From NCBI RefSeq assembly GCF_002269255.1, contig NZ_CP022823.1:124001-188000 (forward strand): a stretch of 64,000 nt of DNA. Direction: 5' to 3'. How positions within the stretch are numbered: position 1 is the first letter of the stretch; the number at the start of each line of letters is the position of its first letter. A program made the position numbers and the translations under genes. The DNA comes from Klebsiella quasivariicola (GTDB lineage Bacteria > Pseudomonadota > Gammaproteobacteria > Enterobacterales > Enterobacteriaceae). Below are positions 41,810-49,673 of this stretch, piece after piece. The notes beneath the pieces were generated by a model. The model saw only the letters and a list, made by a program, of their open reading frames with translations. It had not been told where the DNA came from and ran no database searches.

Positions 41810-43354
41810 TTATTCCACGATGAACAGCGGCTTGCCAGTCATCTCTTGCGGGATTTCCATTCCCATCAGCGACAGCATGGTCGGGGCGATGTCGGAAAGT
41901 TTACCGCCGTTGACCGCTTTAACCGCTTTATTACCGACGTAGATCAGCGGAACCGGCAGGTTGGTGTGCGCGGTATGCGCCTGGCCGGTAGCCGGGTCGC
42001 GCATCTGCTCGGCGTTGCCGTGGTCGGCAGTGATCAGCAGCTGGCCGCCAACGGATTCCACCGCCTGAGCGACCTGGTCGATGCAGTGATCCAGCGCTTC
42101 AACCGCTTTCACTGCCGCTTCCATCACCCCGGTATGGCCAACCATGTCGCCGTTCGGGTAGTTACAGATGATGGTGTCGTATTTGCCGCCCTTGATGGCC
42201 GCAACCAGTTTCTCGGTCAGCTCGGCGGAGCTCATTTCCGGCTGCAGATCGTAGGTCGCCACTTTCGGCGAGTTAATCAGGATCCGCTCTTCGCCTTTAA
42301 ACGGCTCTTCTACGCCGCCGTTGAAGAAGAAGGTGACGTGAGCGTATTTCTCGGTTTCGGAGATGCGCAGCTGGGTTTTATCGTGCTTCGCCATCCACTC
42401 GCCGAAGGTGTTGGCCAGCGAGGCTGGCGGATAAGCGCAGGCGACTTTGATGTCGGCGGCGTATTCGGTGAGCATCACGAAATCGAGATTAACCACTTTC
42501 TTACGCGCGAAGCCGTCGAAGTCAGCATTGACGAAGGCGCGGGTGATTTCACGCGCGCGGTCAGCACGGAAGTTCATGAAGATCAGCGCGTCGCCGTCTT
42601 CCATCGCGGCATCGGCCTGGCCGGCTGCGCGGATAACGGTCGCTTTCACGAACTCGTCGTTTTCGTCACGGGCGTAGGCGGCCTGCAGACCGGCGACGGC
42701 GGTATCGGCCTGGAATTCGCCTTTGGCCAGGGTCAGCAGGTCATAGGCCTGTTCAACGCGGTCCCAGCGGTTGTCGCGGTCCATGGCGTAATAGCGGCCG
42801 ATGAGCGACGCGATGCGGCCTTTGCCCAGCGCGGCAAATTTGGCTTCGAATTTTGCCAGCGTTTTTTCCGCGCTGCGCGGCGGGGTATCACGACCGTCGA
42901 GGAAAGCGTGGAGATAGATCTTCTCAGCGCCGCGCTCTGCCGCCAGCTCCACCATCGCCATGATGTGATCTTCGTGGCTGTGGACGCCGCCCGGCGACAT
43001 CAGGCCCATGATGTGGACCGCTTTGCCGGCGGCAACCGCTTTGTCGACCGCGGCGGTGAGTACCGGGTTGGCGAAGAAGGTGCGTTCTTTAATTTCCACA
43101 TCGAGACGGGTCAGGTCCTGATAGACGATACGACCGGCGCCCAGGTTGACGTGGCCCACTTCGGAGTTGCCCATCTGACGGTCCGGCAGGCCGACTTCGA
43201 GGCCGGATGCATCGATCAGGGTATGCGGACGTTTGGCCCACAGCGCGTCCATTACCGGCGTTTTAGCGCTGTAAATAGCGTTATCCTGATGCTCTTCACG
43301 ATAGCCGTAGCCATCCAGAATCACCAGTACCATAGGTTTTTTAGAAACCGACAT
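41810..43354 (-). CDS. gpmI: 2,3-bisphosphoglycerate-independent phosphoglycerate mutase
   Basis: 514 residues, matching E. coli GpmM/GpmI. VLVILDGYGY and MGNSEVGHVNLGAGR hold the manganese site and the phospho-serine; ITADHGNAEQM supplies further ligands. It interconverts 3- and 2-phosphoglycerate in glycolysis. The ATG at 43354 has GAGG 8 bases upstream; a longer in-frame extension to 43621 crosses the promoter region and is rejected. It is divergent from yibN and leads the gpmI-envC-yibQ operon. Confidence 0.97.
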   Translation of the reverse strand: MSVSKKPMVLVILDGYGYREEHQDNAIYSAKTPVMDALWAKRPHTLIDASGLEVGLPDRQMGNSEVGHVNLGAGRIVYQDLTRLDVEIKERTFFANPVLTAAVDKAVAAGKAVHIMGLMSPGGVHSHEDHIMAMVELAAERGAEKIYLHAFLDGRDTPPRSAEKTLAKFEAKFAALGKGRIASLIGRYYAMDRDNRWDRVEQAYDLLTLAKGEFQADTAVAGLQAAYARDENDEFVKATVIRAAGQADAAMEDGDALIFMNFRADRAREITRAFVNADFDGFARKKVVNLDFVMLTEYAADIKVACAYPPASLANTFGEWMAKHDKTQLRISETEKYAHVTFFFNGGVEEPFKGEERILINSPKVATYDLQPEMSSAELTEKLVAAIKGGKYDTIICNYPNGDMVGHTGVMEAAVKAVEALDHCIDQVAQAVESVGGQLLITADHGNAEQMRDPATGQAHTAHTNLPVPLIYVGNKAVKAVNGGKLSDIAPTMLSLMGMEIPQEMTGKPLFIVE

Positions 43355-43598
43355 TGCGACAACCTCATGCTCAAAGACAGAAATTTTGCATAATTTTACT
43401 ACAGCTGAATCGTTTAAATCCCCGTGAAAGATCAAAGAAAGGGAGCGGCCAGGCCACAGGGCGTCTGCGAGAACGGTTTTTTTCGCCGCCGTCCGCAGAA
43501 AATACATTACATCGCGCTCACTGGCTGTAATTGCCGCAAGGCACAGGTATACTCCTTTCCTGGTTTTTTTCTCACTTAGTCGGGAGTTGTAACCCCCC

Positions 43599-44030
43599 AT
43601 GCAAGAAATTATGCAATTCATCGGCCGTCACCCGGTCCTGAGCATCGCGTGGATCGCGCTGCTGGGTGCGGTACTGTTCACCACCTTCAAGGGCCTGATG
43701 TCGAAAGTCAAAGTCATCACCCGTGGTGAAGCGACGCGTCTTATCAATAAAGAAGATGCGGTGGTGGTCGACCTGCGTCAGCGTGACGATTTCCGTAAAG
43801 GCCATATTGCCGGTGCTATCAACCTGTTGCCCAGCGATATCAAAGCCAATAACGTCGGCGAGTTGGAAAAACACAAATCGCAACCCATTATTGTGGTAGA
43901 CGGTTCCGGCATGCAGGCGCAAGAGCCCGCCAGCGCGCTGAACAAAGCCGGGTTTGAAAAAGTCTTTGTACTGAAAGAGGGCATCGCAGGCTGGAGCGGC
44001 GAAAACCTTCCTCTGGTACGCGGCAAATAA
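43599..44030 (+). CDS. yibN: Membrane-anchored rhodanese-like protein YibN without cysteine
   Basis: 143 residues. One N-terminal membrane helix (SIAWIALLGAVLFTTF) is followed by a rhodanese domain facing the cytoplasm (VVVDLRQRDDFRKGHIAGA and LKEGIAGWSGENLP). The position of the catalytic cysteine reads VVDGSGMQAQ, and the whole protein has no cysteine at all, so sulfur transfer by the usual route is impossible. It begins the group yibN-grxC-secB-gpsA and has been linked by context to membrane protein insertion and lipid genes. Confidence 0.92.
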   Translation: MQEIMQFIGRHPVLSIAWIALLGAVLFTTFKGLMSKVKVITRGEATRLINKEDAVVVDLRQRDDFRKGHIAGAINLLPSDIKANNVGELEKHKSQPIIVVDGSGMQAQEPASALNKAGFEKVFVLKEGIAGWSGENLPLVRGK

Positions 44031-44135
44031 CTTACCTCGCGTGGTGATGCCGCCGCGTTTTCCCCTGCATGCCTGACGTGAGGGGAAGCTCAGTCCGCGG
44101 CGTAAAACCCTCAGGGTAACAACAGGAGTGAAGTC

Positions 44136-44387
44136 ATGGCCAATATTGAGATCTACACCAAAGCGACCTGCCCGTTTTGCATCCGCGCGAAAGCGCTGCT
44201 GAACAGCAAAGGCGTAACGTTCCATGAGTTGCCGATCGATGGCGATGCCGCAAAGCGTGAGGAGATGATCCAGCGCAGCGGACGGACGACGGTTCCGCAG
44301 ATTTTTATTGATGCGCAGCACATTGGCGGCTGTGACGACTTGTATGCGCTTGATTCACGTGGTGGACTTGATCCCCTCTTGCGCTAA
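44136..44387 (+). CDS. grxC: Glutaredoxin 3
   Basis: 83 residues with the redox motif CPFC (about 12-15), GRTTVPQIFID with the cis-proline, and GGCDDLYALD. It reduces disulfides with glutathione in the cytoplasm, serving ribonucleotide reductase and mixed disulfides. AACAGGAG gives a strong ribosome site. Confidence 0.97.
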   Translation: MANIEIYTKATCPFCIRAKALLNSKGVTFHELPIDGDAAKREEMIQRSGRTTVPQIFIDAQHIGGCDDLYALDSRGGLDPLLR

Positions 44388-44447
44388 TTTTTGCGCGCTT
44401 TCCCTGGCGGAAGCGCGTATTTAAGGACAACACGAAAGGGTTTTACT

Positions 44448-44915
44448 ATGTCAGAACAAAACAGCACCGAAATGACCTTCCAGATCCAGCGTATCTATAC
44501 CAAAGATATCTCTTTTGAAGCGCCGAATGCACCGCAAGTTTTCCAGAAAGACTGGCAGCCGGAAGTTAAACTTGATCTGGATACCGCCTCCACCCAGCTG
44601 GCTGAAGGCGTTTATGAAGTGGTGCTGCGTGTGACCGTGACCGCCTCGCTGGGCGAAGAAACCGCGTTCCTCTGTGAAGTACAGCAGGGCGGTATTTTCT
44701 CCATCGACGGCATCGAAGGCACCCAGATGGCGCACTGCCTCGGCGCATACTGCCCGAACATTCTGTTCCCGTACGCGCGCGAGTGCATCACCAGCCTGGT
44801 TTCCCGCGGTACCTTCCCGCAACTTAACCTTGCGCCAGTGAACTTCGACGCGCTGTTTATGAACTATCTGCAGCAGCAGGCTGGCGAAGGTGCAGAACAA
44901 CATCAGGATGCCTGA
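44448..44915 (+). CDS. secB: Protein-export chaperone SecB
   Basis: 155 residues, the E. coli length, starting MSEQNSTEMTFQIQRIYTKD after an AAAGGG site. The tetramer keeps precursors unfolded and hands them to SecA. An upstream in-frame start (44391) overlaps the grxC end region and lacks support. The stop overlaps the gpsA start (TGATG). Confidence 0.98.
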   Translation: MSEQNSTEMTFQIQRIYTKDISFEAPNAPQVFQKDWQPEVKLDLDTASTQLAEGVYEVVLRVTVTASLGEETAFLCEVQQGGIFSIDGIEGTQMAHCLGAYCPNILFPYARECITSLVSRGTFPQLNLAPVNFDALFMNYLQQQAGEGAEQHQDA

Positions 44916-45934
44916 TGAACGCACTTAATGCTGCAATGACTGTGATCGGTGCCGGCTCTTACGGCACCGCTCTTGCCATTACCCTGGCAAGAAATGGCCA
45001 CCACGTTGTGCTGTGGGGCCATGACCCGAAACATATCGCGACGCTGCAACACGATCGCTGCAACGCCGCGTTCCTTCCCGATGTGCCTTTCCCCGACACG
45101 CTGCATCTTGAAAGCGACCTGGCCACCGCGCTGGCCGCCAGCCGCGACATCCTTGTCGTGGTACCAAGCCATGTGTTCGGTCAGGTGTTACGCCAGATTA
45201 AACCGCTGATGCGTCCCGACGCGCGGCTGGTGTGGGCGACCAAGGGACTGGAGGCCGAAACCGGCCGCCTGCTACAGGACGTGGCGCGTGAAGCGCTGGG
45301 CGACGACATCCCGCTGGCGGTGATCTCCGGGCCAACCTTCGCCAAAGAGCTGGCCGCCGGCCTGCCGACGGCGATTTCGCTGGCGGCGACGGATCCGCAG
45401 TTTGCCGAGGATCTGCAGCACCTGCTGCACTGCGGCAAAAGCTTCCGCGTCTACATCAACCCGGACTTTATCGGCGTGCAGCTCGGCGGCGCGGTGAAAA
45501 ACGTCATTGCCATCGGGGCGGGCATGTCGGACGGCATCGGCTTCGGCGCCAATGCGCGTACGGCGCTGATTACCCGCGGCCTGGTGGAAATGTCCCGTCT
45601 CGGCGCGGCGCTGGGCGCCGATCCGGAAACCTTTATGGGCATGGCCGGCCTCGGTGACCTGGTGCTTACCTGCACCGACAACCAGTCCCGTAACCGCCGC
45701 TTCGGCATGATGCTCGGCCAGGGGATGGACGTGCAAAGCGCTCAGGAAAAGATTGGCCAGGTGGTTGAAGGCTACCGCAATACCAAGGAAGTTCGCGTTC
45801 TGGCACAGCGTTTAGGTGTCGAAATGCCAATAACCGAGGAAATTTATCAGGTATTGTATTGCGGAAAAATTGCGCGCGAGGCAGCATTGACCTTATTGGG
45901 TCGCGCCCGCAAGGACGAGCGCAGCAGCAATTAG
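44915..45934 (+). CDS. gpsA: Glycerol-3-phosphate dehydrogenase [NAD(P)+]
   Basis: 339 residues. GAGSYGTALAITLA is the dinucleotide-binding loop; GGAVKNVIAIGAG holds the catalytic lysine. It makes sn-glycerol 3-phosphate for phospholipids and is feedback-inhibited by it. It is translated from the secB stop and followed by cysE. Confidence 0.98.
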   Translation: MNALNAAMTVIGAGSYGTALAITLARNGHHVVLWGHDPKHIATLQHDRCNAAFLPDVPFPDTLHLESDLATALAASRDILVVVPSHVFGQVLRQIKPLMRPDARLVWATKGLEAETGRLLQDVAREALGDDIPLAVISGPTFAKELAAGLPTAISLAATDPQFAEDLQHLLHCGKSFRVYINPDFIGVQLGGAVKNVIAIGAGMSDGIGFGANARTALITRGLVEMSRLGAALGADPETFMGMAGLGDLVLTCTDNQSRNRRFGMMLGQGMDVQSAQEKIGQVVEGYRNTKEVRVLAQRLGVEMPITEEIYQVLYCGKIAREAALTLLGRARKDERSSN

Positions 45935-45951
45935 CTTTCCTTTGTCACCTG

Positions 45952-45985
45952 AATGACCCTGCCAGCGCAGAACTGGCAGGTCATT
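45952..45985. other. Hairpin in the gpsA-cysE gap
   Basis: AATGACCCTGCCAG and CTGGCAGGTCATT pair over 13 positions with one bulged C and a 7-base loop. There is no T-run, so it may be a message-stability or processing element between gpsA and cysE rather than a terminator. Confidence 0.45.
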
Positions 45986-46007
45986 ACTATATCGCCTGGA
46001 GTATGCA

Positions 46008-46829
46008 ATGCCGTGTGAAGAACTGGATATCGTCTGGAATAATATTAAAGCCGAAGCCCGGGCTCTGGCTGACTGTGAGCCGATGCTCGCCAGTTTTTAC
46101 CACGCAACGCTACTCAAGCATGAAAATCTGGGCAGTGCGCTGAGCTATATGCTGGCCAACAAGCTGGCTTCCCCAATTATGCCGGCCATCGCCATTCGTG
46201 AAGTAGTGGAAGAGGCCTACGCCGCCGATCCGGAAATGATCGCCTCCGCCGCCTGCGATATTCAGGCGGTGCGTACGCGTGACCCGGCGGTGGATAAATA
46301 CTCCACGCCGCTGCTCTACCTGAAGGGTTTCCATGCGCTGCAGGCGTATCGTATCGGCCACTGGCTGTGGACTCAGGGCCGGCGTGCGCTGGCGATTTTC
46401 CTGCAAAATCAGGTCTCCGTCTCCTTCCAGGTGGATATTCACCCGGCGGCGAAAATCGGCCGCGGGATCATGCTCGACCACGCCACCGGCATTGTGGTCG
46501 GTGAAACGGCGGTGATTGAAGATGATGTCTCTATTCTGCAGTCGGTCACTCTCGGTGGGACCGGTAAAACCAGCGGCGACCGTCACCCGAAAATTCGCGA
46601 AGGCGTGATGATTGGCGCCGGGGCGAAGATCCTCGGCAATATTGAAGTCGGGCGCGGGGCGAAGATAGGCGCCGGTTCGGTGGTATTGCAGCCGGTGCCG
46701 CCGCACACCACCGCCGCAGGCGTACCGGCGCGCATCGTCGGCAAGCCGGAGAGCGACAAGCCGGCGATGGATATGGATCAGCATTTCAACGGCATCCACC
46801 ATACCTTCGAGTACGGCGACGGGATTTGA
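46008..46829 (+). CDS. cysE: Serine O-acetyltransferase
   Basis: 273 residues, the E. coli length. A helical N-terminal half precedes a left-handed beta-helix of hexapeptide repeats; MLDHATGIVVGETA contains the catalytic Asp-His. It makes O-acetylserine for cysteine synthesis, forms the cysteine synthase complex with CysK through its C-terminal tail ending in Ile, and is inhibited by cysteine. Confidence 0.98.
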   Translation: MPCEELDIVWNNIKAEARALADCEPMLASFYHATLLKHENLGSALSYMLANKLASPIMPAIAIREVVEEAYAADPEMIASAACDIQAVRTRDPAVDKYSTPLLYLKGFHALQAYRIGHWLWTQGRRALAIFLQNQVSVSFQVDIHPAAKIGRGIMLDHATGIVVGETAVIEDDVSILQSVTLGGTGKTSGDRHPKIREGVMIGAGAKILGNIEVGRGAKIGAGSVVLQPVPPHTTAAGVPARIVGKPESDKPAMDMDQHFNGIHHTFEYGDGI

Positions 46830-46865
46830 TGTATTGCCACTTGCCGTTGTTAAGCCCAGAAAGGT

Positions 46866-46901
46866 AGCCCGGATAAGGCGCAACGCGCCGCAATCCGGGA
46901 A
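46866..46901. repeat. REP element between cysE and trmL
   Basis: CCCGGAT...ATCCGGG with an inner GGCGC...GCGCC gives the two-part stem of enterobacterial REP (PU) sequences. It lies between converging genes. Confidence 0.75.
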
Positions 46902-46910
46902 CCGCTCAGG

Positions 46911-47384
46911 TTAGCTGCGCAACACCGCGCCTGGATATCCCAGCTGGCGCCAGGCTTCATACACCACCACCGACACCGCGTTTGACAGGTTCATACTGCG
47001 GCTGTCCGGCATCATTGGAATACGGATTTTCTGCTCCGGCGGCAGGGCATCGAGGATGCTGGCCGGCAGACCGCGGGTTTCCGGGCCAAACATCAAGAAA
47101 TCGCCATCCTGATAGCTCACCGCGCTGTGCGCCGGTGTGCCTTTGGTGGTCAGGGCGAACAGCCGCTGTGGCTGCGCGCTGGCGAGAAACGCCGCGTAAT
47201 CCGCATGGCGCTGCACGGCAGTGAACTCGTGATAGTCCAGTCCGGCGCGTCTCAGGCGCTTATCGTCCCAGGTAAAGCCCATTGGCTCAATGATATGTAA
47301 ATTGAAGCCGGTGTTGGCGCACAGGCGAATAATATTGCCGGTGTTCGGCGGGATCTCTGGTTCGAATAAGACGATGTTCAACAT
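46911..47384 (-). CDS. trmL: tRNA (cytidine(34)-2'-O)-methyltransferase
   Basis: 157 residues of the SPOUT class. NTGNIIRLCANTG, FGPETRGLP and the C-terminal MNLSNAVSVVVYEAWRQ build the trefoil knot that binds S-adenosylmethionine. It methylates the wobble ribose of the two leucine tRNAs with CmAA and cmnm5UmAA anticodons. Confidence 0.97.
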   Translation of the reverse strand: MLNIVLFEPEIPPNTGNIIRLCANTGFNLHIIEPMGFTWDDKRLRRAGLDYHEFTAVQRHADYAAFLASAQPQRLFALTTKGTPAHSAVSYQDGDFLMFGPETRGLPASILDALPPEQKIRIPMMPDSRSMNLSNAVSVVVYEAWRQLGYPGAVLRS

Positions 47385-47427
47385 ACTGCCCCCTTAATTG
47401 CGGGGCAGAATAGCAGATATTTGGTCA

Positions 47428-47481
47428 ACCCTCACCCCGGCCCTCTCCCAAAGGGAGAGGGGGAAAACCGGTGCCGGTCGG
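47428..47481. repeat. Palindromic intergenic repeat, copy 1
   Basis: Contains CCCTCACCCCGG then the palindrome CCCTCTCCC-AAA-GGGAGAGGG and a tail GGAAAACCGG. It is repeated at 47508 with one difference in 54 bases. Confidence 0.85.
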
Positions 47482-47507
47482 TGGGCTGGGGGGCTGGTAA
47501 AGGGAAC

Positions 47508-47561
47508 ACCCTCACCCCGGCCCTCTCCCAAAGGGAGAGGGGGAAAACCGGCGCCGGTCGG
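47508..47561. repeat. Palindromic intergenic repeat, copy 2
   Basis: Same as copy 1 except C at 47552 for T at 47472. Start-to-start distance is exactly 80 bases. Confidence 0.85.
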
Positions 47562-47661
47562 GCGCTGGAGGAAGGCGGGTAAAGGGCTTACCCATCCGTC
47601 GATACTTCTCGTGGACTGAGGGGCAGGGAAACGTCGCCGCTAATCTGTCTGCCGGACGGTT

Positions 47662-47697
47662 CCCTCTCCCTGAGGGAGAGGGTTAGGGTGAGGGGAG
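47662..47697. repeat. Palindromic intergenic repeat, copy 3 (inverted)
   Basis: CCCTCTCCC-TGA-GGGAGAGGG followed by TTAGGGTGAGGG: the same unit in the opposite direction, 18 bases from the lldD stop, where it could also end or protect the lldPRD message. Confidence 0.75.
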
Positions 47698-47715
47698 AGA
47701 GCATAACGGCGCAGC

Positions 47716-48900
47716 TTATGCCGCGTTATGCTGCTTCAGCGCATCGAAGGTCTGCAGCGCCTCCGCGTTCTGCACCAGCGAATCGCGGCTGATATCCGCG
47801 ATGGTTTTTGCCCCGGTCAGGGTCATCGCCACTTTCATCTCTTTCTCGATCAGGTTCAGCAGATTCGCCACCCCTTGCTTACCGTGGGTCGCCAGGGCGT
47901 ACAGATACGCGCGGCCCAGCAGCACGCTGTCGGCGCCAAGGGCGATCATCCGCACCACGTCGAGACCGTTGCGGATGCCGCTGTCGGCGAGAATAGTAAT
48001 GTCGCCTTTCACCGCGTCGGCAATGGCGGGCAGGGCGCGGGCGGAGGACAGCACGCCATCGAGCTGGCGGCCGCCGTGGTTGGAAACCACAATACCGTCA
48101 GCGCCGAAGCGCACCGCGTCGCGGGCGTCTTCCGGATCGAGGATCCCCTTGATCACCATCGGGCCGTCCCAGAAATCGCGGATCCACTCGAGGTCTTTCC
48201 ATGAAATCGACGGATCGAAGTTATTCGCCAGCCAGCCGATGTAATCCTCAAGCCCGGTCGGTTTGCCAAGATAGGTGGAGATATTGCCCAGATCGTGCGG
48301 GCGACCGTTGAGGCCGACATCCCACGCCCACTGGGGATGAGTGACCGCCTGCCAGTAGCGACGCAGGGCGGCATTCGGGCCGCTCATGCCGGAATGGGCG
48401 TCGCGATAACGGGCGCCAGGGGTGGGCATATCGACGGTAAAGACCAGCGTCGAGCAGCCTGCGGCTTTAGCGCGCTCCAGCGCATTGCGCATAAAGCCGC
48501 GGTCGCGCAGGACGTACAGCTGGAACCACATCGGGCGCTTGATGGTCGGGGCGACCTCTTCGATCGGGCAGACGGAAACGGTAGAAAGGGTGAACGGAAT
48601 GCCTTTCTCATCCGCGGCGCCAGCGGCCTGCACTTCGCCGCGGCGGGCGTACATCCCGCACAGCCCGACCGGCGCCAGCGCCGTCGGCATCGCCAGCTTT
48701 TCGTTGAATAACGTGGTTTCCAGGCTCAGGTCCGACATATTGCGCAAAATACGCTGGCGCAAGGCGACATCGGAAAGGTCCTCGACGTTGCGGCGCAGGG
48801 TATGTTCGGCGTAGGCGCCGCCGTCGATATAGTGGAACAGAAACGGCGGCAGGATACGCTGGGCGGCGGCGCGATAGTCGCTGGCGGCGGAAATAATCAT
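47716..48900 (-). CDS. lldD: L-lactate dehydrogenase (quinone), FMN-dependent
   Basis: 394 residues. The FMN/lactate site is visible: the catalytic histidine and arginine in SNHGGRQLDG, the flavin-contacting ADSGIRNGLD, and YVLRDRGF. It oxidises L-lactate to pyruvate at the inner membrane and passes electrons to quinone. I start at the ATG at 48900, overlapping the lldR stop as TGATG; a GTG one codon earlier is possible. The last 20 residues differ from E. coli LldD. Confidence 0.96.
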   Translation of the reverse strand: MIISAASDYRAAAQRILPPFLFHYIDGGAYAEHTLRRNVEDLSDVALRQRILRNMSDLSLETTLFNEKLAMPTALAPVGLCGMYARRGEVQAAGAADEKGIPFTLSTVSVCPIEEVAPTIKRPMWFQLYVLRDRGFMRNALERAKAAGCSTLVFTVDMPTPGARYRDAHSGMSGPNAALRRYWQAVTHPQWAWDVGLNGRPHDLGNISTYLGKPTGLEDYIGWLANNFDPSISWKDLEWIRDFWDGPMVIKGILDPEDARDAVRFGADGIVVSNHGGRQLDGVLSSARALPAIADAVKGDITILADSGIRNGLDVVRMIALGADSVLLGRAYLYALATHGKQGVANLLNLIEKEMKVAMTLTGAKTIADISRDSLVQNAEALQTFDALKQHNAA

Positions 48901-49673
48901 CACGAATTCTCCCTGGAATTTTCATTGTGGTCACCGGGCAGGCGGGTAATTCGCGCCTGGCGGGCCTGGTCTTCATCAAAACGTTTAATGGTGGCGTGGA
49001 CAAAACCTAAGTGGCCCATCATCGCCTGGCGCGCCGCCTCGGCGTCACCGGCAACAATAGCCTCCATAACGGCCTGGTGCTGTTCGGTCAGGCGGGCAAA
49101 CACCGGCGGCACCAGATACATCCGCTGGCGGCTCTGCTTCACCGAGGATTGTAGAAGCTCGAAAAAGCCGCGCATGGTTTGCAGCAGCACCACGTTATGC
49201 GAGGCTTCAGCGATCGCCAGATGGAAGCGGACGTCCGCCTGCGAGGCGATATCCGGGTCTTCACTCTGAGTGGCTTCAAAGCACAGACGAATTTTTTCTT
49301 TGTCGGCGTCGGTGGCCCGCATCGCCGCGTGCCACGCGGTGCTGGCTTCGATGGCGTGACGGGCTTCGAGGATATCGAAGCTGTAGTCCGGGTCATCTGC
49401 CAGCAGCGTCTTCAGCGGCTGGACGATGTTTTGCTCGGACCATGGCTCATGCTGCCAGCGGACGAAGGTGCCGCCGCCGCGACGGCTCAGCAGCACACCT
49501 TCATTGACCAGCATCGCCAGCGCTTCGCGCAGGGAATTGCGCGAGACGCCGAGCTGGGCGGCGAGCTGGCGCTCGGCGGGCAGTCGCATGCCCGCCTCCA
49601 GCTGTTGTTCTTCAATCAGCGCCCGGACGCGACGCGCTACGTCGTCGGCCAGGCGTTTAGGCATCACTATCAC
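48900..49673 (-). CDS. lldR: L-lactate-responsive regulator LldR
   Basis: 257 residues, GntR family, FadR group. The winged helix is at about 10-75 (LPAERQLAAQLGVSRNSLREAL) and the all-helical ligand domain (FCD) follows. LldR represses or activates lldPRD depending on L-lactate. It appears to start with GTG at 49673, whose GTGA overlaps the lldP stop; an ATG three codons later is the alternative. Two matching operators flank the lldP promoter region. Confidence 0.95.
   Translation of the reverse strand: MIVMPKRLADDVARRVRALIEEQQLEAGMRLPAERQLAAQLGVSRNSLREALAMLVNEGVLLSRRGGGTFVRWQHEPWSEQNIVQPLKTLLADDPDYSFDILEARHAIEASTAWHAAMRATDADKEKIRLCFEATQSEDPDIASQADVRFHLAIAEASHNVVLLQTMRGFFELLQSSVKQSRQRMYLVPPVFARLTEQHQAVMEAIVAGDAEAARQAMMGHLGFVHATIKRFDEDQARQARITRLPGDHNENSRENS

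Larger units (their letters stand above)
47385..47715. other. Gene-free gap with three palindromic repeats
   Basis: 331 bases between trmL and the end of lldD. It contains two nearly identical 54-base units 80 bases apart and a third, inverted copy (listed separately). I see no coding potential: possible frames merely cross the repeats. Confidence 0.7.

Noticed and set aside
41846..43393. 515-codon open frame antisense to gpmI
   Set aside because: Same reasoning: opposite a well conserved gene, low-complexity shadow composition, no ribosome site.
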